Positions 12,202 through 25,637 of a stretch of DNA of 64,000 bases are shown here, one piece after another. Origin of the DNA: Gymnorhina tibicen (Eukaryota > Chordata > Aves > Passeriformes > Artamidae); assembly GCA_013399875.1 (NCBI GenBank), contig VXAZ01001047.1:744001-808000 (forward strand). Direction: 5' to 3'. A program made the position numbers and the translations under genes. The notes under the pieces are model-generated. The model was given only the letters and a program-made list of their open reading frames with translations. It did not search any database and was not told the origin of the DNA. Each line of letters begins with the position of its first letter. The first letter of the stretch is position 1.

Positions 12202-15200
12202 ACTGCTAAGTATTTTGCAAATAGAGTGAGAGAGCATGGATCCACTACCCCTGCTTCCCCAATACATGAGACAATTCACAGAAGATCAGAGGGCTAGGGC
12301 AAGGGCTTTATTTGGGACAGTATTTCAATAAAAAAGAACAAGCTCTTAGTTGAAGAAAACCAGGTAGGAATAGGAGTAAACAATTTCCACTGCACTCTCC
12401 CTCAATCTGCTGTAAATTAACCCAATTAGTTTAAGAATATTTTCCCCCTCAATTCAAACACCTCCCTAGATCAAAATCAAAAACATTTATTAACTGATGC
12501 TTCCAACTGTGACAGAAATTACAGTCATTTTTGTAGTAGAGATGGTGTAAAAATGCAATCTAAAAATATGATTAAAAGCTCAAAAGACGAGTAACCCAAG
12601 TTCATCTTGGAAATGGCTGTTTGGATACTGCTAAAGAAATGCATTTGGAGTTAATTAGTTTGCTTTTTATCTGTTCCTCAATTAAGAACTTCCTACTCTC
12701 CCTTAATCATGAAACAGCTATTAAATTTAACAGACCTGTCTAGATGACCTTACACGAGAAGAATAAATTAATTGAACAGATTTCTTTAAAATATGAGAAT
12801 CATTTAATGAAAATAATGGTACTAGAAACGTTCTGATCCTTCTAGACTTTAAATCATATCAAATCAATTCTATATATAACATTTTGAATTCCTCCTGTAA
12901 CTCTCATAAAATAAGTATTTTGGAACACTATTTTTTCAGGTATTTCCTAGGAGTAGATTAATTCTTTTTACTCTTTACAAAAAAAACCACCAACAAACAA
13001 AAACCAACATGAAGAAGGTGCCAACAAGTGAGAGAGCACACATGGGTAAATCACGTAGCATTTAGCATTTCAGTCATTAACACTACATTGCAAAGAATTA
13101 GAATAATGGGAAAAAGCCCTCTGGAAGATGTGATTAGAACATATACATACAAAACAAGGACTCATTCCCTCAGTGTAGTTCCTTTAAATCCTGCTGGAAT
13201 CCCGTGTTGGAATGTGGGGCTTTTTGTCCAAGAAAAGTCTTCGTGTGTCAGAGCAATTCCTTTAGTGTTTTCCCCTTCAGAAAGTAAATTCAAGCTCCTG
13301 TGCTGCACTTTCTCCATATGTGAATATGGCAGTGATGAACTGGAGAGAGCTACAAAGCCGTACAGTGATGTTCACAGATACCTGCTGCTTTCTGATGCAT
13401 TCTAGAAATACTTCTTTTTCAAAGGGCAGACAAACCACAACAGTAGATCTGTGGTTCGGTCTCCATTCACCCCACAATTAATTCACTCAACTAGCAGCTG
13501 AAATGCCCTGCTTAAACTTCAGAATTAAGTTAAAAAACACCAATCTTTTTTTAAAGAAAGGGGTCATATTTTCTCAGATCTTAAAAAAAACCTCAAACCC
13601 ACACAGTGTTGCTGTGTTCTAGGTTTGCCAAAATTCATGAAAATACACTGTCATGAACATGGAATCATATTCCCACTCATGCTACGAGGATGGTGGTAAT
13701 GGGGAAAAAAAAAGCACGGACTTCCTAAACAAAGTCCAAAGCTACTTTACCCAACAAGTGGGCAAGCAGCATATTAGATGCAGAAGTCCACCCCAGGAGG
13801 CTCCAACTGACTGAGACATATCAGAGTGGAGATGTGAGAAAAATTATTTTACATGTATTTAGTAAGCAAAACACAGGCCTTAAGATGTCCACTTCTACCA
13901 TTTAAAAATTTGCTCAGAGTGAAGCTCTGTCCATTATACAGCGTAGAAAGGCTAGTTCTCACTGGTTTAATACAGCGAAAAAAAAAAAAACTTTCAAGCA
14001 CACAGCTTAATAAAATGATACTTTGCACCCCAAAAAAAGAAGTCTTCTAGGGGCATCACGAAACAAATTTGATAGTGCTGTAAAATAAGATCATCTTTAC
14101 ATGTTCCCTAGAAGAAACAAGGTACTAAACACAGATGAGAAAGGAACGCCCTTTTAAGATTGGGGTGAAACAACACAGGAATGTGTCAAGATTTTTAATC
14201 TAGATGCCTGACCTCAAGGCTAATTGAGAGTTCCTGATGTCTGTACTGTCAGCCCCATATTATACAGACAACAAAAATAACAATCAAAAGACAACAATAG
14301 TAAAAAGGCATGTTATTCTGACTTGCAAATTTCACCTATTAAACAACTACCCCTGTTGATGTTGCAAGTAAAAAACCAATAGCATTCTTCACCTCAGAAA
14401 AAAAATCATGATTTCATGAAGCTGCAAACGCAGCTGTGCCAAGTGTAAGAGTTATACTGCATTTGCCCAAAGGTTACAAAAGAACAGCTTCAACAGTTCC
14501 TTGGCTTGTTTAACAGCAGTTCAGTACTGCTGACTATCAAAATAATTCCTGAAAGTATATGATAAAAATTAGGTGAGATGTGGCTGTCTTAATGAATTCA
14601 CTTTTCCTGAACGTAACTGCAGTTCAGAAGCCTGACTTTGACTGTTCCAGCACTCTCTTACCAATTCAATCAATCCTTTTTATTTAGAAAAAATATTTTT
14701 ATGGTATGATTGTTCCAGTCCCTTAAACTTGGTACATCTACTGCTGTAGTGTTCTGCATGTTGACATCTGTTGACAAAGAACATGGAAGAACTGAGTTAA
14801 GACCTTAGGATGATAACTTTTTGTAGTCAGGGCAAGACCTTAAGATAAAAAATGTGTAAATCCATCTCAGCTGTCCTGGTTCAAGTCACCTTGGGCAGCA
14901 GAACAGCACTGAGTAACCAATGGCTGTCTGAGCTCTAAGCCAATATAACTTTTACGAAACATAATTTGAAGGACATTAATACCATCACACCACCATACCA
15001 TTAATAACCATCTTCATTCAAAATCTCACTATGTAGGGTATTACTGCTATTATTTTAAACAAACACACAATGCCCTGGATACACCTGGACCCAAGCCCAA
15101 ATAAAAAGAATTCACCTCTTTTACTGTTAGTAGGAAAAAACCTGACCAAGTTAACAGAGAAGAACAGCTGATGAATCTGCTTCGTTCTTGGGCCTTGCAA

Positions 15201-16997
15201 GAACTGGATGGATAAAAAAGTAAGCCACTTTTCTTTTTTAGATGGATGCAGACAGCAACAAATACAGACTGTTAATACAGGAAGCAAAGCAGCAAGGACA
15301 GCAAGAAATTTGCTCAAGTCTTTTTAGAGAGACCAATGCTGGAGAGACAAGCGAGGCTGCAAACTCCTTGAAGCCCAACAGTACATTTTTGAAAGCAATC
15401 TTCTGGTACAGAATTCCGTTTAGTATTCTGGCTCTTTCTTTCCATTGCCTCACTTCTTTCTTCCTCCTCTCTTATCCTCTACTCCAGAAGGATAAGAGGA
15501 AGTTTTCAAGGTGAGGTAGATGAAAGAGATGGGAATCGTAAGGGAAGACTCTCAGCCTCCAGCAGACAGAATTGTGGGATTCTCACTCTCACTGCTCTCC
15601 TGCAAGGAGTGCAGGACAACAAAAGATTGAGCTATGTTAGCATTATCACACTTCTGTGTATTATTTGTGGAAACAAGGGGGAAAGCATGTATATCTGTAA
15701 TATGTATTCAAGGACAGGTCCCTCCTCCAACCCCTTTCAAACATTTCTTATGTGATCTGCTTAAAAGTCTCTTTTGAAGCCAAAGTAAAGCACTGATTGT
15801 CCTAAATAATCACCCTAAATGTACACCTTTACAGCTTCAGAAGTTGGCAAGTGTAAGAGAACACACCTAAGATAAAATGTGGTTTCTACTCCAAAGAAAG
15901 AGAAAAGATAAATCAAGCCAAGCTGTTTCCATATTTTTCAATATGATTTGAATAACAGACCTGTTTTCTAAGTCTGTACACATCCTCCAATGCACATGCT
16001 AGTACCATTTCCAAACTGGGGGGAAGACTATTTAAAAACAGCATCCGCTACCACCCACCCCCCATTTGAAAGTCTTTCTTCTTTGACCCAATGCCAACAC
16101 GATAATTTCCCACAAAACAGAAGTGTAGGAGGGTATTATTGGCACTAAAGCATGGGAATAACCTGCGGGAGGAAAAGCATTTCTCTTATTCCTTCCTTAA
16201 GCATAACCTGTGAAAATAAAACACAGGGAGTTTGGACAGAAGAAATGTCTGTTTTAGCACAAAAAGGCAGAAGATAAAGAGGTTAGATGAGAAATAAAAT
16301 AGGAGAGGATTTGACAAGAAATTACTTGGAAACTGAATTCAAAGCAAGAAATGTATCCTAAGGAAAACTTGATTTTTTTCCTCCCTTACCTGCAACAGAG
16401 AAATTATAGAGGGCCCACAGGGATTTACAGAACACGTGCTATATGTGCATGGCGAAGGGGAGAGAAGTATCTGGCTGCAGGAGGCGCCCAGGAATGACAA
16501 ATAGGGATTATTCAAATTATATTCTAACCACCTGCACCTATTACTTCAACAGACACTACGACAAGGCTGCTCTCAGCGCAACAGTGTTGGGATTCTTCCT
16601 TGGCACAGACAGACCCCACTCCATGGAGGAAGCAGCCATTTTTAAAGAAGTCTGGAAGGAGGCTGCTAAAACCAAAGGAAGCTTTTGTAGTACCTCTTAG
16701 CTTCTAAAATACCACCCGTGTATTTATACCACCCCTTCTCATTTCAAGTATTTTCCTGGGAGGAAAGTGCCCTGCACAGAAACATGGGGAGGCTTCCTTG
16801 CCCATATTATGGGGTTTTTTCCATTTAAAAGAGCACCTGGTCTAATGTGTGTGTTTTAATTAAATGCAATCATTTGTAGCTCAGAAAAACATATACAAAA
16901 GGCCATACCGAATCAACATAACTGCGGCCAGTGACATCTAGATTCCATAGTAAAACACTAAATACTCCACAATAGTATAGTTCTAAGATTAAAAAGC

Positions 16998-17050
16998 GGG
17001 GGGGGNAATAAGTAGGAGAAAGAAAAAAGGAGGGGGGGGGGGGGGGGGGG
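16998..17050 (+). repeat. Two G-runs with an undetermined base
   Basis: There is a run of eight G ending at an ambiguous base (n) at 17006, and then a run of nineteen G at 17032-17050 separated by a purine-rich spacer. Run length in such tracts is often misread, so the exact length is uncertain. In the CDKAL1 transcript this would be poly-C. Confidence 0.9.
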
Positions 17051-20000
17051 AAGCAATTTCAATGAATTATGATCTGTGGTTCCTGCAGCTATTTACGAAA
17101 AAAAAATATCCTTTGATCTTTGCTGTAAAGAACAAACAATACTTGTGCTGCAGTGCAAAGAAAACCTGGATTTCTACTGAGTTGAGGCTGTATTCATTTA
17201 TTAAAAAAGGAAAAAGGTGACTGCACAGAAACCAGTGCCATGAATCATTCCAGTAATTCAGAACTATGCCACCCAGCTGCACATATCTCTTAGCACCATA
17301 TGCAAAACATTACTGTACACAAGCAGGCAGATTAGCTTAAATAATGGTCTAGCCTAGCAAGACAGACCTCTTTTTGTTGGCTTGAATAAGCTCATACAAC
17401 TTCAAATATGCAAATCTGAGCCCAGCTTAATTGTACTTGATTGTAGGAGATGCTGTGTATGACAAGAGATAGAGCTGCTTCTAGTCAGGAAAAAACTGCC
17501 AGTTACTTCTATAAATCACAGCACTAATCAAATAAACGTAATCCAAATAACCCTTTGAGAAAATACCAAATTAACATGCTTCCTTTAGTAAATGTTTCTG
17601 TTTCCACTTGCTTCTAAATGTTTCCCTCTGGTTATGCCACCTTCTGAACTGCCTGACCCACTGCCCAGCCTCAGCCTTGCGCTTTTCCACCCTGTCAGGC
17701 AGAAGTGCAGTAGTTCTTCCTTGCACTACTACAAAAAGAAAAGGAATGAAAAAAGCTACAACACATTCCAAAGTTGATTGCATTTGTTGTACTTTGGTAC
17801 TTCATAAGAAAGTAGCAAGACAGGAATAAGAGAACCCTACTTGTTCCCCTAGAATTCAGTTCTGTGATCTTAAGCTATAAGGTAGCGCAGGAAATCCAAG
17901 ATGACTCAGAAAATAAAGTGAAAAAAAAAAAAAGGGTAGAAATAACCTATCCTTTTGTTGATTTTAATATAGTGGTAGTACAGCCTTAATGATCTAAGGA
18001 CACAAACCCAGCAAAATTCATAGGGTGAACTATCTTTTTAAAAATAAATTGGTATCAGCTGATACAGTTGAGAAATAGAAAAGCTTTCAACAGCCTGAGA
18101 ATTTTTTCAGCAGCAACATTTTGTCTAATAAAGGACATTATCTCTGCATACAGACTGTCTCTACAAGCTTTGAAGTAATCTTTACCCAGAGAGTCTTTCA
18201 AAATGGCACAAGGCACATGGCCTGACCAGGATGAGGCTTATTTAACACCAGTTCTGAAGATATGAACGTCACTGGCTTTGACTGACTTTCACATATTCTC
18301 CATCCAAGATTCTCTTCCTGTAGAAATTAAGGGAAATTGTGGGACTACTGCATGTGTTTTCTACAGTCATCTTCAACTCCACAGTGGCATTTAGCTGAGG
18401 TTTTCAGACAACTGTGACCAAACTCAGAACTATTGCTTTGACCTGCATATTTGACATTTGATAGATGACTTCAATGAACTTCCTCTTCCACGACACTGCG
18501 TTTGTGAAAACAATGTGTTCGAATATTCTCTGCATGAAGTTTATGAAAGGCCACTGAACTACCTTGGGCTTTTCTGAGGCAGCAGATGTCTGACTACTCA
18601 TTAAAACATACAACAGTTAAACTTGGACAAGAAGGTGCAGAAGAGGAAAATGGACTTTCATGAAGTTTTATCTAAAAAGACAAAAACCCCAAGCAATATC
18701 TGTAAAGGTATTATCTCATTCAAGAGTCCTTCCAGTTATAGCAAGGTTTCAGTTTATATTCATTCTAATCCAAACTTTCTATCATTCTGACACAGAAATA
18801 AAATCAATAATTTACTGTGCATCCACAAATAGACTTTATATTTAATTTGACCTTGCAAATATAAAACCGAAACATTTTAACCTTGTGTACTACCGTTAAT
18901 TGGAAGTGAATTTTACTTCAAAAGATATAAATTTAAATAGATTAACTGCCTCATCAAGCAAGAATAAATAATAAAAAAAAAAGCCTACAAAACAAAATTA
19001 GTACTGAGATTCATCAAAAAAACCAAATGTACAAAGTCGAAGGCTGTGAACAAAGTACTATAAACATTTGGTAATCACTGGTATGGCTTTAAGTCAATGA
19101 AACACAAGCAGGAAGCTCCCCTTTAACTATCTAAGAGCAGCATGTCAGGGCAGTGTTAACTGTTCTCTTCTGCTTTGAGAGGCTTGGTGCACGCAAACAT
19201 GGAGATGATTTGAAACAACTGAAATATGACTGTAAAAAACCAGGTAGACGATGATTCAAATCTTCTTGGGATTTAGGATTAGGCAGAAGCAGCCAGCTAA
19301 TTACACATTCTGTTTGTTTTAGCTGATGGAACAATGAAGGTTTTACAGTTGCTACATTCATCACACATTTTTCAGTATTATATGGCAAACAATATTTATG
19401 TCTTTCCTCCAAGTGAAGCAGACAGTGAGTCTGGTAGGACTGTTTTTTCTTTCCTTAAGCATTTGTTTCTTCACTTGCTGCTTTTCTCATATATAAGTCT
19501 CTTGAGGTATATCGGAAGGCACATTCACCTTGGTATTCATAAACAGTGTTTAAATGAGGCACAGCATTTACAAGGGCATTTCCTCACTCCCATCACTTTT
19601 TGAGGAGAGGGGCCATTGACTACAATTTTTTCTTTTTTTTTAACGTTTAACTGACTGCATTTGCAACATTGTTCCTTTCATCATTAGCACTTTCTTCTAG
19701 GTTTCCTGTACCTGGACTGTTTCGCTGAGAGCAGAAAGAGCATAAAACATACACAGGCACAAGTTCTACTCTGTAGAATACTTTAAAGGAAAAACTGTCA
19801 AAGAAAGCAAGACCCTTTTGTGTTTTTTAGAACAGGAGATCCAAGTGTATTCAAGGAGCAATTTTTTCCGGGCCCCAGAGGGAAACTCTTCCATGGTCAG
19901 GATGTGTGCAGCATGCTGTGAGAAAACTCAGCTGGGCTCTGCCCCATGCTGCATCAATGTGGGGTTCTCATCATCTGAAGGGACGAAAGATTTACTCATT

Positions 20001-23000
20001 ATCTCTATCCCTCTTTTTATTCTATTATATAAAAGTAGCTATTTTTTCCAGCCATTTTGGGCCTTCTTATGGATATCCACAAAGAGCTCTGTACCATCCC
20101 CACCTCTCTCTCACCCTCCCAGCTCCACTGGGAACAGCACCTATTGTAGATACACAACTGAGCATGCAGAGCAAGAAAATCTCATCTGAGAAGACACCTT
20201 CTTATCCTTCAAAACAATCTGCTCCCTCACCATTTCCTGTATTAAATTCTTACAATGTTTTTATATTTAAAGGAACAGTAAAGGATTTCTTTCACTTGTG
20301 CAAGAAAAATAATGATACCAAACAGACATTTTCAAGATGAAACTGTATTCACAAAATTTCCAGAAAAAAATTCTAAGTAACCGATAGAAGTCATGAAGAT
20401 TATTATGTCCCATCTTCTAATTCCATAAGATAGCTTGTGTTCAGTTTTTAAGACACAGTTTGCTGTCATTTGGTACATAAACCCAAGCAACTAGGATTCA
20501 AGGCTTCACACACTGCTCTCATTATGCGTGCTCACTGCAAATGCTTGCAGTGTGGATATCACTTTCTTAAAATAGAGTGTTTGAAAATAATTTAGTGTTT
20601 TACATGAGGTCACCTTTTCTCAAGGCACAGTGTAATTTCTAATTAATGCTGGAGATCCTGTATCTCTGACAGAAAGACTGAATATGCAGACTTTATAAAA
20701 ATGCTTAAATTAAAAAATGAAGCAGGTGCTTCGAGTTTCTGCAGAGACATGTGCAGATCTTTGGTTACAATTTTTAAGTGCCTATTCATTAGGGCCCCTC
20801 ACAGGACAAAGCTGTGCACGGAGCCAGCTGGCTTTCAGGTACTTTTGCTGCTGTCCAATGTATTCAACTGTGGAAGTGGTGCAGCATAATAATTCAGGGG
20901 CTGAGACCACGAGTACAGTTACACCTTAACACAACTGAAGAGGATGAAAATGTTTGAAAGTGGAAAAAGCAGCAGTAAGACAGTCACATAAACACTATTT
21001 CACTAGGAATTCTGGAAAAATAAAATCCACCCTAAATGAATTTTGTTTATTTGGAAGAAAATGAGAAGGTTGCATTTGAAAAATTATCCAGTAATTCCAA
21101 ATCTCACCATGCTGAAATTAAAATTAAAAAAAAAAAAAGCTAAAAGACACTGTTCACAACACACCACCAGAAAAGTGTTTAAAATACAAAACCAAACAGA
21201 AATCCACCTTAATCCCTCCCCCCGTTCCCCAACCATTAGAATACCTCTAAAATCTTCAGTTGTAAAATAATTACTTTATTGTGGATACAAATTACTGTGA
21301 TTGTTAAAAAGATTTGTTCTCATATAGCATGTTTATATACAGACTTGTATTTGTGGCATAGCACAGCATAAGCAGCAATAAATCTGTAATATTTATATAC
21401 ACACACTTAGGTGTAAGCCCAAATTTACACCCCCAGAGACAAGGGATATCACTACTAACAGGGCCTCACTTGGAACTGATCCAGCTTTTGAACTGTAGAT
21501 TAAATACTATTTTTATTTTCTTGGGAAAATAAGGTAAAATTTATCATATTCAGGCAAGAACAGAATGGCAGGGTTCACAAGACAGATGGTGCCTAAGTAC
21601 TACAGCAGTTGTCACTTTGTTGTTCACTGCTGAGGAAATACAGCAGAACAATAACTTTGGACTGGTATTTGACTTACACACACAAATACATGTCAGCCAA
21701 GTCTCCTCCATACACTCATACATCCTCACATGCCTGTTATTTTTCCTATGAGATGCAAATCCCTTTTTCCCCCCACTAATAAGTCGCTAGCAATTTTTGA
21801 TTCTGGATAATTTACAGGCTTTAGCTTAGAATCAAAAGCTATCTTACTTTCCAGAAGAAAATATGCTGATAGCTCATTTCAAGTATTTCAGTGGAACTGG
21901 GATTTTGAAAGATTGTGAAAGAGGTGACTGTTCCTCAAAAATCACAACTGCCACGACAATACACACACAGATACTGGCAATTAACTTTCTCTTCTCATTG
22001 ACTCTATGGTTGTTTTTTTTTTGTGGAATTATGTTCTCAGAATCAGGTAAAGGAAAAAAATAAACCAAGGCCCAGCAGAGCTCTTTCTAAAGATAATCTG
22101 GAGAGCATTCTCCACAGAAATGACGTATATGTATGTGATAGAGTGGCATATTATCTACCACTAAAGACAAAATAGCTTTCTTGGCAATTACATTATCCTA
22201 TTTCCAATATGAATAACTGCATTACTTTGATGTAGAGATGAGGCATTACAAAGGTTTTACAGTAAGTAGTTTCGCTTTCCGTACTTCCACGAAGTGTTTT
22301 GATGTACAGAGCCAATTTCTTACCAGACACACTGAGCTTGCACAGTGTGCACAGTTGCCAAGCATTTTTCCTATGCTACATACCCTCGGAATCCAATCTA
22401 TACAGAGCTTCCCCTCCCCTTAAAACTACACGCATCCCAAGAAAAGGAAAAACTCAAAGACAGTATTTATAAAGGAGTTAGTTTAAAAGCATCAAAAACA
22501 TGGGTGTTGTTTCAAGGAAGCAAGAATCCTTTGACATAATTTAGAAAATCTTCGCATGTACACTTTCCCAGATTATTATATAAAATTCATTCAAACGCTG
22601 TGGATTTTTAAATACAAACATGCAGAAATTTTAAAAGTAAGTATCAATGGTATCTGTTTTCCAAATCCAAACATCCTAAAATAAATTTACATTAGCTTTT
22701 GATACAAAATTCTTAATAACCAGAGCAAGAGCAAAATCAGATATAAGTATCTTAAATATCCCTGGAAAGGAGTTCATTAAAAGTCATGCCATTTGCTGAT
22801 TTGTTACTGGAAAGCCTTATAAAGAAAGGAATATGCATATAGAAGCAGGTAAAACTTAACAGAATTTAGAATATTTATTTACTCCTTACATTTCTTTCAA
22901 CACAGGGAGTGACAATAAAACTAAAAAAGAACGTAACAAAAATTCAACCCAAAAATACAACCCAAAATTCAAATTCCTCCATCCTCCCTACTGAAACGGA

Positions 23001-25510
23001 AACAAAACCCACAGTGGCCAGAAGAGCACAGGCAGCATCACTACAGCAACGCCAGGCCTGCTTCTTCAGAATTAATTGACTGCACTGACTTCAGGAAGCT
23101 AAGTCATTAAACCTGCCTGGACTAAGATAAGATTGACTGGAGCTGTTCAGCTGAAAAGGCCGGCCTTGCATTTCAGAAAATATGGTAATACAATGTTTCT
23201 TCATATTGAGCTGCTTACTGAAAGCCGAAAACACCAGTAATCTGTATGACAAGTTGCTGTGGGCTGCTTTCCTAACGTGGGACATATAAACTTGGGAAGA
23301 GATGAAAGGTGATCTACCATATAAATGTTTCACTTGTTAGGGATTTCTAGCAACCATTCTGAAGGCTCTGAATTCACCCTTTGACACTACATCCCAGTGT
23401 TTGAATGACAATATCAATGTTTTTTCCATTCTCAGGAAGACACTGGCGTTTATATTTTACCTTTCTCTCCATGTTTTGAAGTGTAATGCAGAACATCTTG
23501 CATTCTGCAATACAGACTATCTTGCTCATATCTGACAAGGCTCAGAGGATCCTTTCAGAATGCTACTATGAGCACCTGTCCTTTTCACTGCAGACCTTTG
23601 TTATCAGCAGTGTGGCGGGTGGCTCCAGCTTCCACAAGCCTGTACAGTGATGCTACTATTCCAATTTGGAAGTTGGGTAATGAGAACACCAGGGAGTATT
23701 CATACTGAAGGCTTCTTCTGAGCTTGAGGATCCAGACTTTTATGAACAGCTTAGGAGAAGATACTGACTATGCCTGTTGGCAAGACTTTAACTTTTTAAC
23801 TTCCATAACATCGCTGAGGTGAACTTTAATTACAGTGATTCAGGCAAAATAAGGTGGGAGCTCTGTATCTGTGAGGCCACAGCAAATTACTCAAGATCAG
23901 TTGCTGATTTACTAGAGAAATGTAGTTCAACACTGGGCACAGGTTGGTCAGAAATGTGGCCATGAAGATTTTTTTAAAAATCCTCCTCATCAAGCAAAGG
24001 AAGATTTTGTAATAATGGTTTTGTAATAATGATTAAGCAGGTTTTCTTTATCCTAATTTTCAGCATCAATACTTAGTTTAACACAGATTATTGGAGAATT
24101 ATGGTTCTCTCAACCCCATATGTATTCTAAAAATTCTCAACCCCTTATTCTAAAAAGCTGTGAGACTGTAAAAAAAACAGACAAGCCCTGTTTTTAAAAT
24201 AAATGTACAAGAGTACATGAACACATTAGAGGGAGACAACAGAAAAAGTAGAGTTTTGCAGAAAACTGGAAATGAGTAAATGTGAGACACTGTGCTCCCA
24301 GCATCTGCACAGTGCTAGACCTTGGAAAGCTTTATATCTTTATAAAATACAGTAATTGAATTTTCTAAAATCTTCCTCAAAAACTGTTTCTTACTCTAGT
24401 ATGTCAAACAACATTCTAACATGCCGTTAGCTTGAACCCTAAGAACAGTTTTAAATTAGAAGAATTCATGCCAGATGTCTCAAAAGAAACCTCATCTGCT
24501 CTACAGAGAGGCATCATCAAGCCTGACAGAAATAAAATTAGAACAGGAAATTTTGCTTTAGTTGGTGTTACGGATGAATGTTGCTCCACCTTCCTGCTAA
24601 GTTATACATGGAATTCTTCCATACCTCATTCTCTTAAGGTATTATTTTCACACGGAAAGCAGAGGGAAAATACATATATGTATGTATATATATATATATT
24701 TAAATATGAGATACCAAACTACCTGTAAGCTCTGTGAATGAGACTACATGAGGAAAAGTGAGAGAAAATGGGACTAAAAAATTAAAACAAAACGTGAAAC
24801 AAACCCCCCCACAATAATTCAATTCATAGCTGTCAATGAAAAATTGGTGGCTATGATACTTCCACAGCATTTGACTGGAGAGGAACAGTTCCTCAGAAAG
24901 CACACCCCAGTGTGACCTGCAAACGTTGGATTTGGAGACAGAGCAACTGCACTCACTTGATTTCTTATTAAGAGTATAAAGCATTGCTGTCTGTCCACAA
25001 TTTCATGGAGTGTTAGATCCATAGGTGCAAGGGAATTCAGGGCAGCCTCTCATCCTGTGGTCTTTGAAACTTTAAATGGTGAAGATTAAGCAGCTTCTGA
25101 AACCTAACAACTAGCTCACTGCTTCAATGTCACAGAGTATATAACATAGGCCAAATTTTCCCATTAAGTTAAATTGTAAACTATGACAGAATGAAAGCAA
25201 CCTAATGAGAAGGAGTATAGTTAATTGCTTACTTGTAAATTAGAAAACCAAATAAAATCTGGAACACTGAACAACTGCATGATGGCTGTGTAGTTCCATA
25301 CTGGGAGATTTAATTTTGCTAATCTACCAACACAATACCCTAAATACGCTATTGTCAAACTCTCTCAGAAGCTTTCCAATATGGCCAATTACTGACTTTT
25401 ATATGTTGCATCTATAATTCAGGTTACTATTTTTTCCCCTAGGATGTGAATTTAAACATGACAATTTTAAGAAGTTCTACACATACAGAATTTAAAACCT
25501 GATGACATTC

Positions 25511-25637
25511 TGTTCCAGAGCATGGTGCTAATAATACCAAGGGTGCAGGTTCAATCCCCGTACAGGCCATTCACTTGAGAGTTGGACTCTATGGTCCTTG
25601 TGGCTCCCTTCAAACTCAGAATATTCTGTGATTCTTG
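25511..25637 (+). mobile_element. tRNA-Ile-derived SINE with CR1 tail (TguSINE1-like), 5' truncated
   Basis: The first half matches the 3' two thirds of tRNA-Ile(AAU): GAGCATGGTGCTAATAATAC carries the anticodon arm with AAT in the loop. It is followed by the T-arm and B-box-like GGTTCAATCCC and the acceptor end CCGTACAGGCCA. The A-box half is missing. The second half is a CR1-type 3' end: GAGTTGGACTCTATGGTCCT, CTCCCTTCAAACTCAGAATA, then TTCTGTGATTCTTGG. A tRNA-Ile head fused to a CR1 tail is the architecture of TguSINE1 of songbirds, which uses CR1 machinery to move. It is a fossil copy and not a functional tRNA gene. The family name is from recall. Confidence 0.85.

Noticed and set aside
14872..14960. 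Possible LTR start TGTCCTGGTTCAAG
   Set aside because: Only the first dozen bases resemble the LTR start seen at 49858; the following sequence does not.
15018..15514. Frames of 99, 71 and 90 codons on both strands
   Set aside because: They overlap on opposite strands with no recognisable motif; coincidental absence of stops.
18181..18613. Possible pseudogene, including a 69-codon minus-strand frame
   Set aside because: Looked for a protein family in all frames and found none; no poly-A tail or duplicated target site.
19818..20340. Two overlapping frames of 123 and 144 codons
   Set aside because: They are in different frames of the same segment with no recognisable domain, low-complexity hydrophobic stretches and no splice context; probably chance.
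25511..25570. Functional tRNA-Ile gene
   Set aside because: The 5' third including the A box is missing and a CR1 tail follows, so it is a SINE head.
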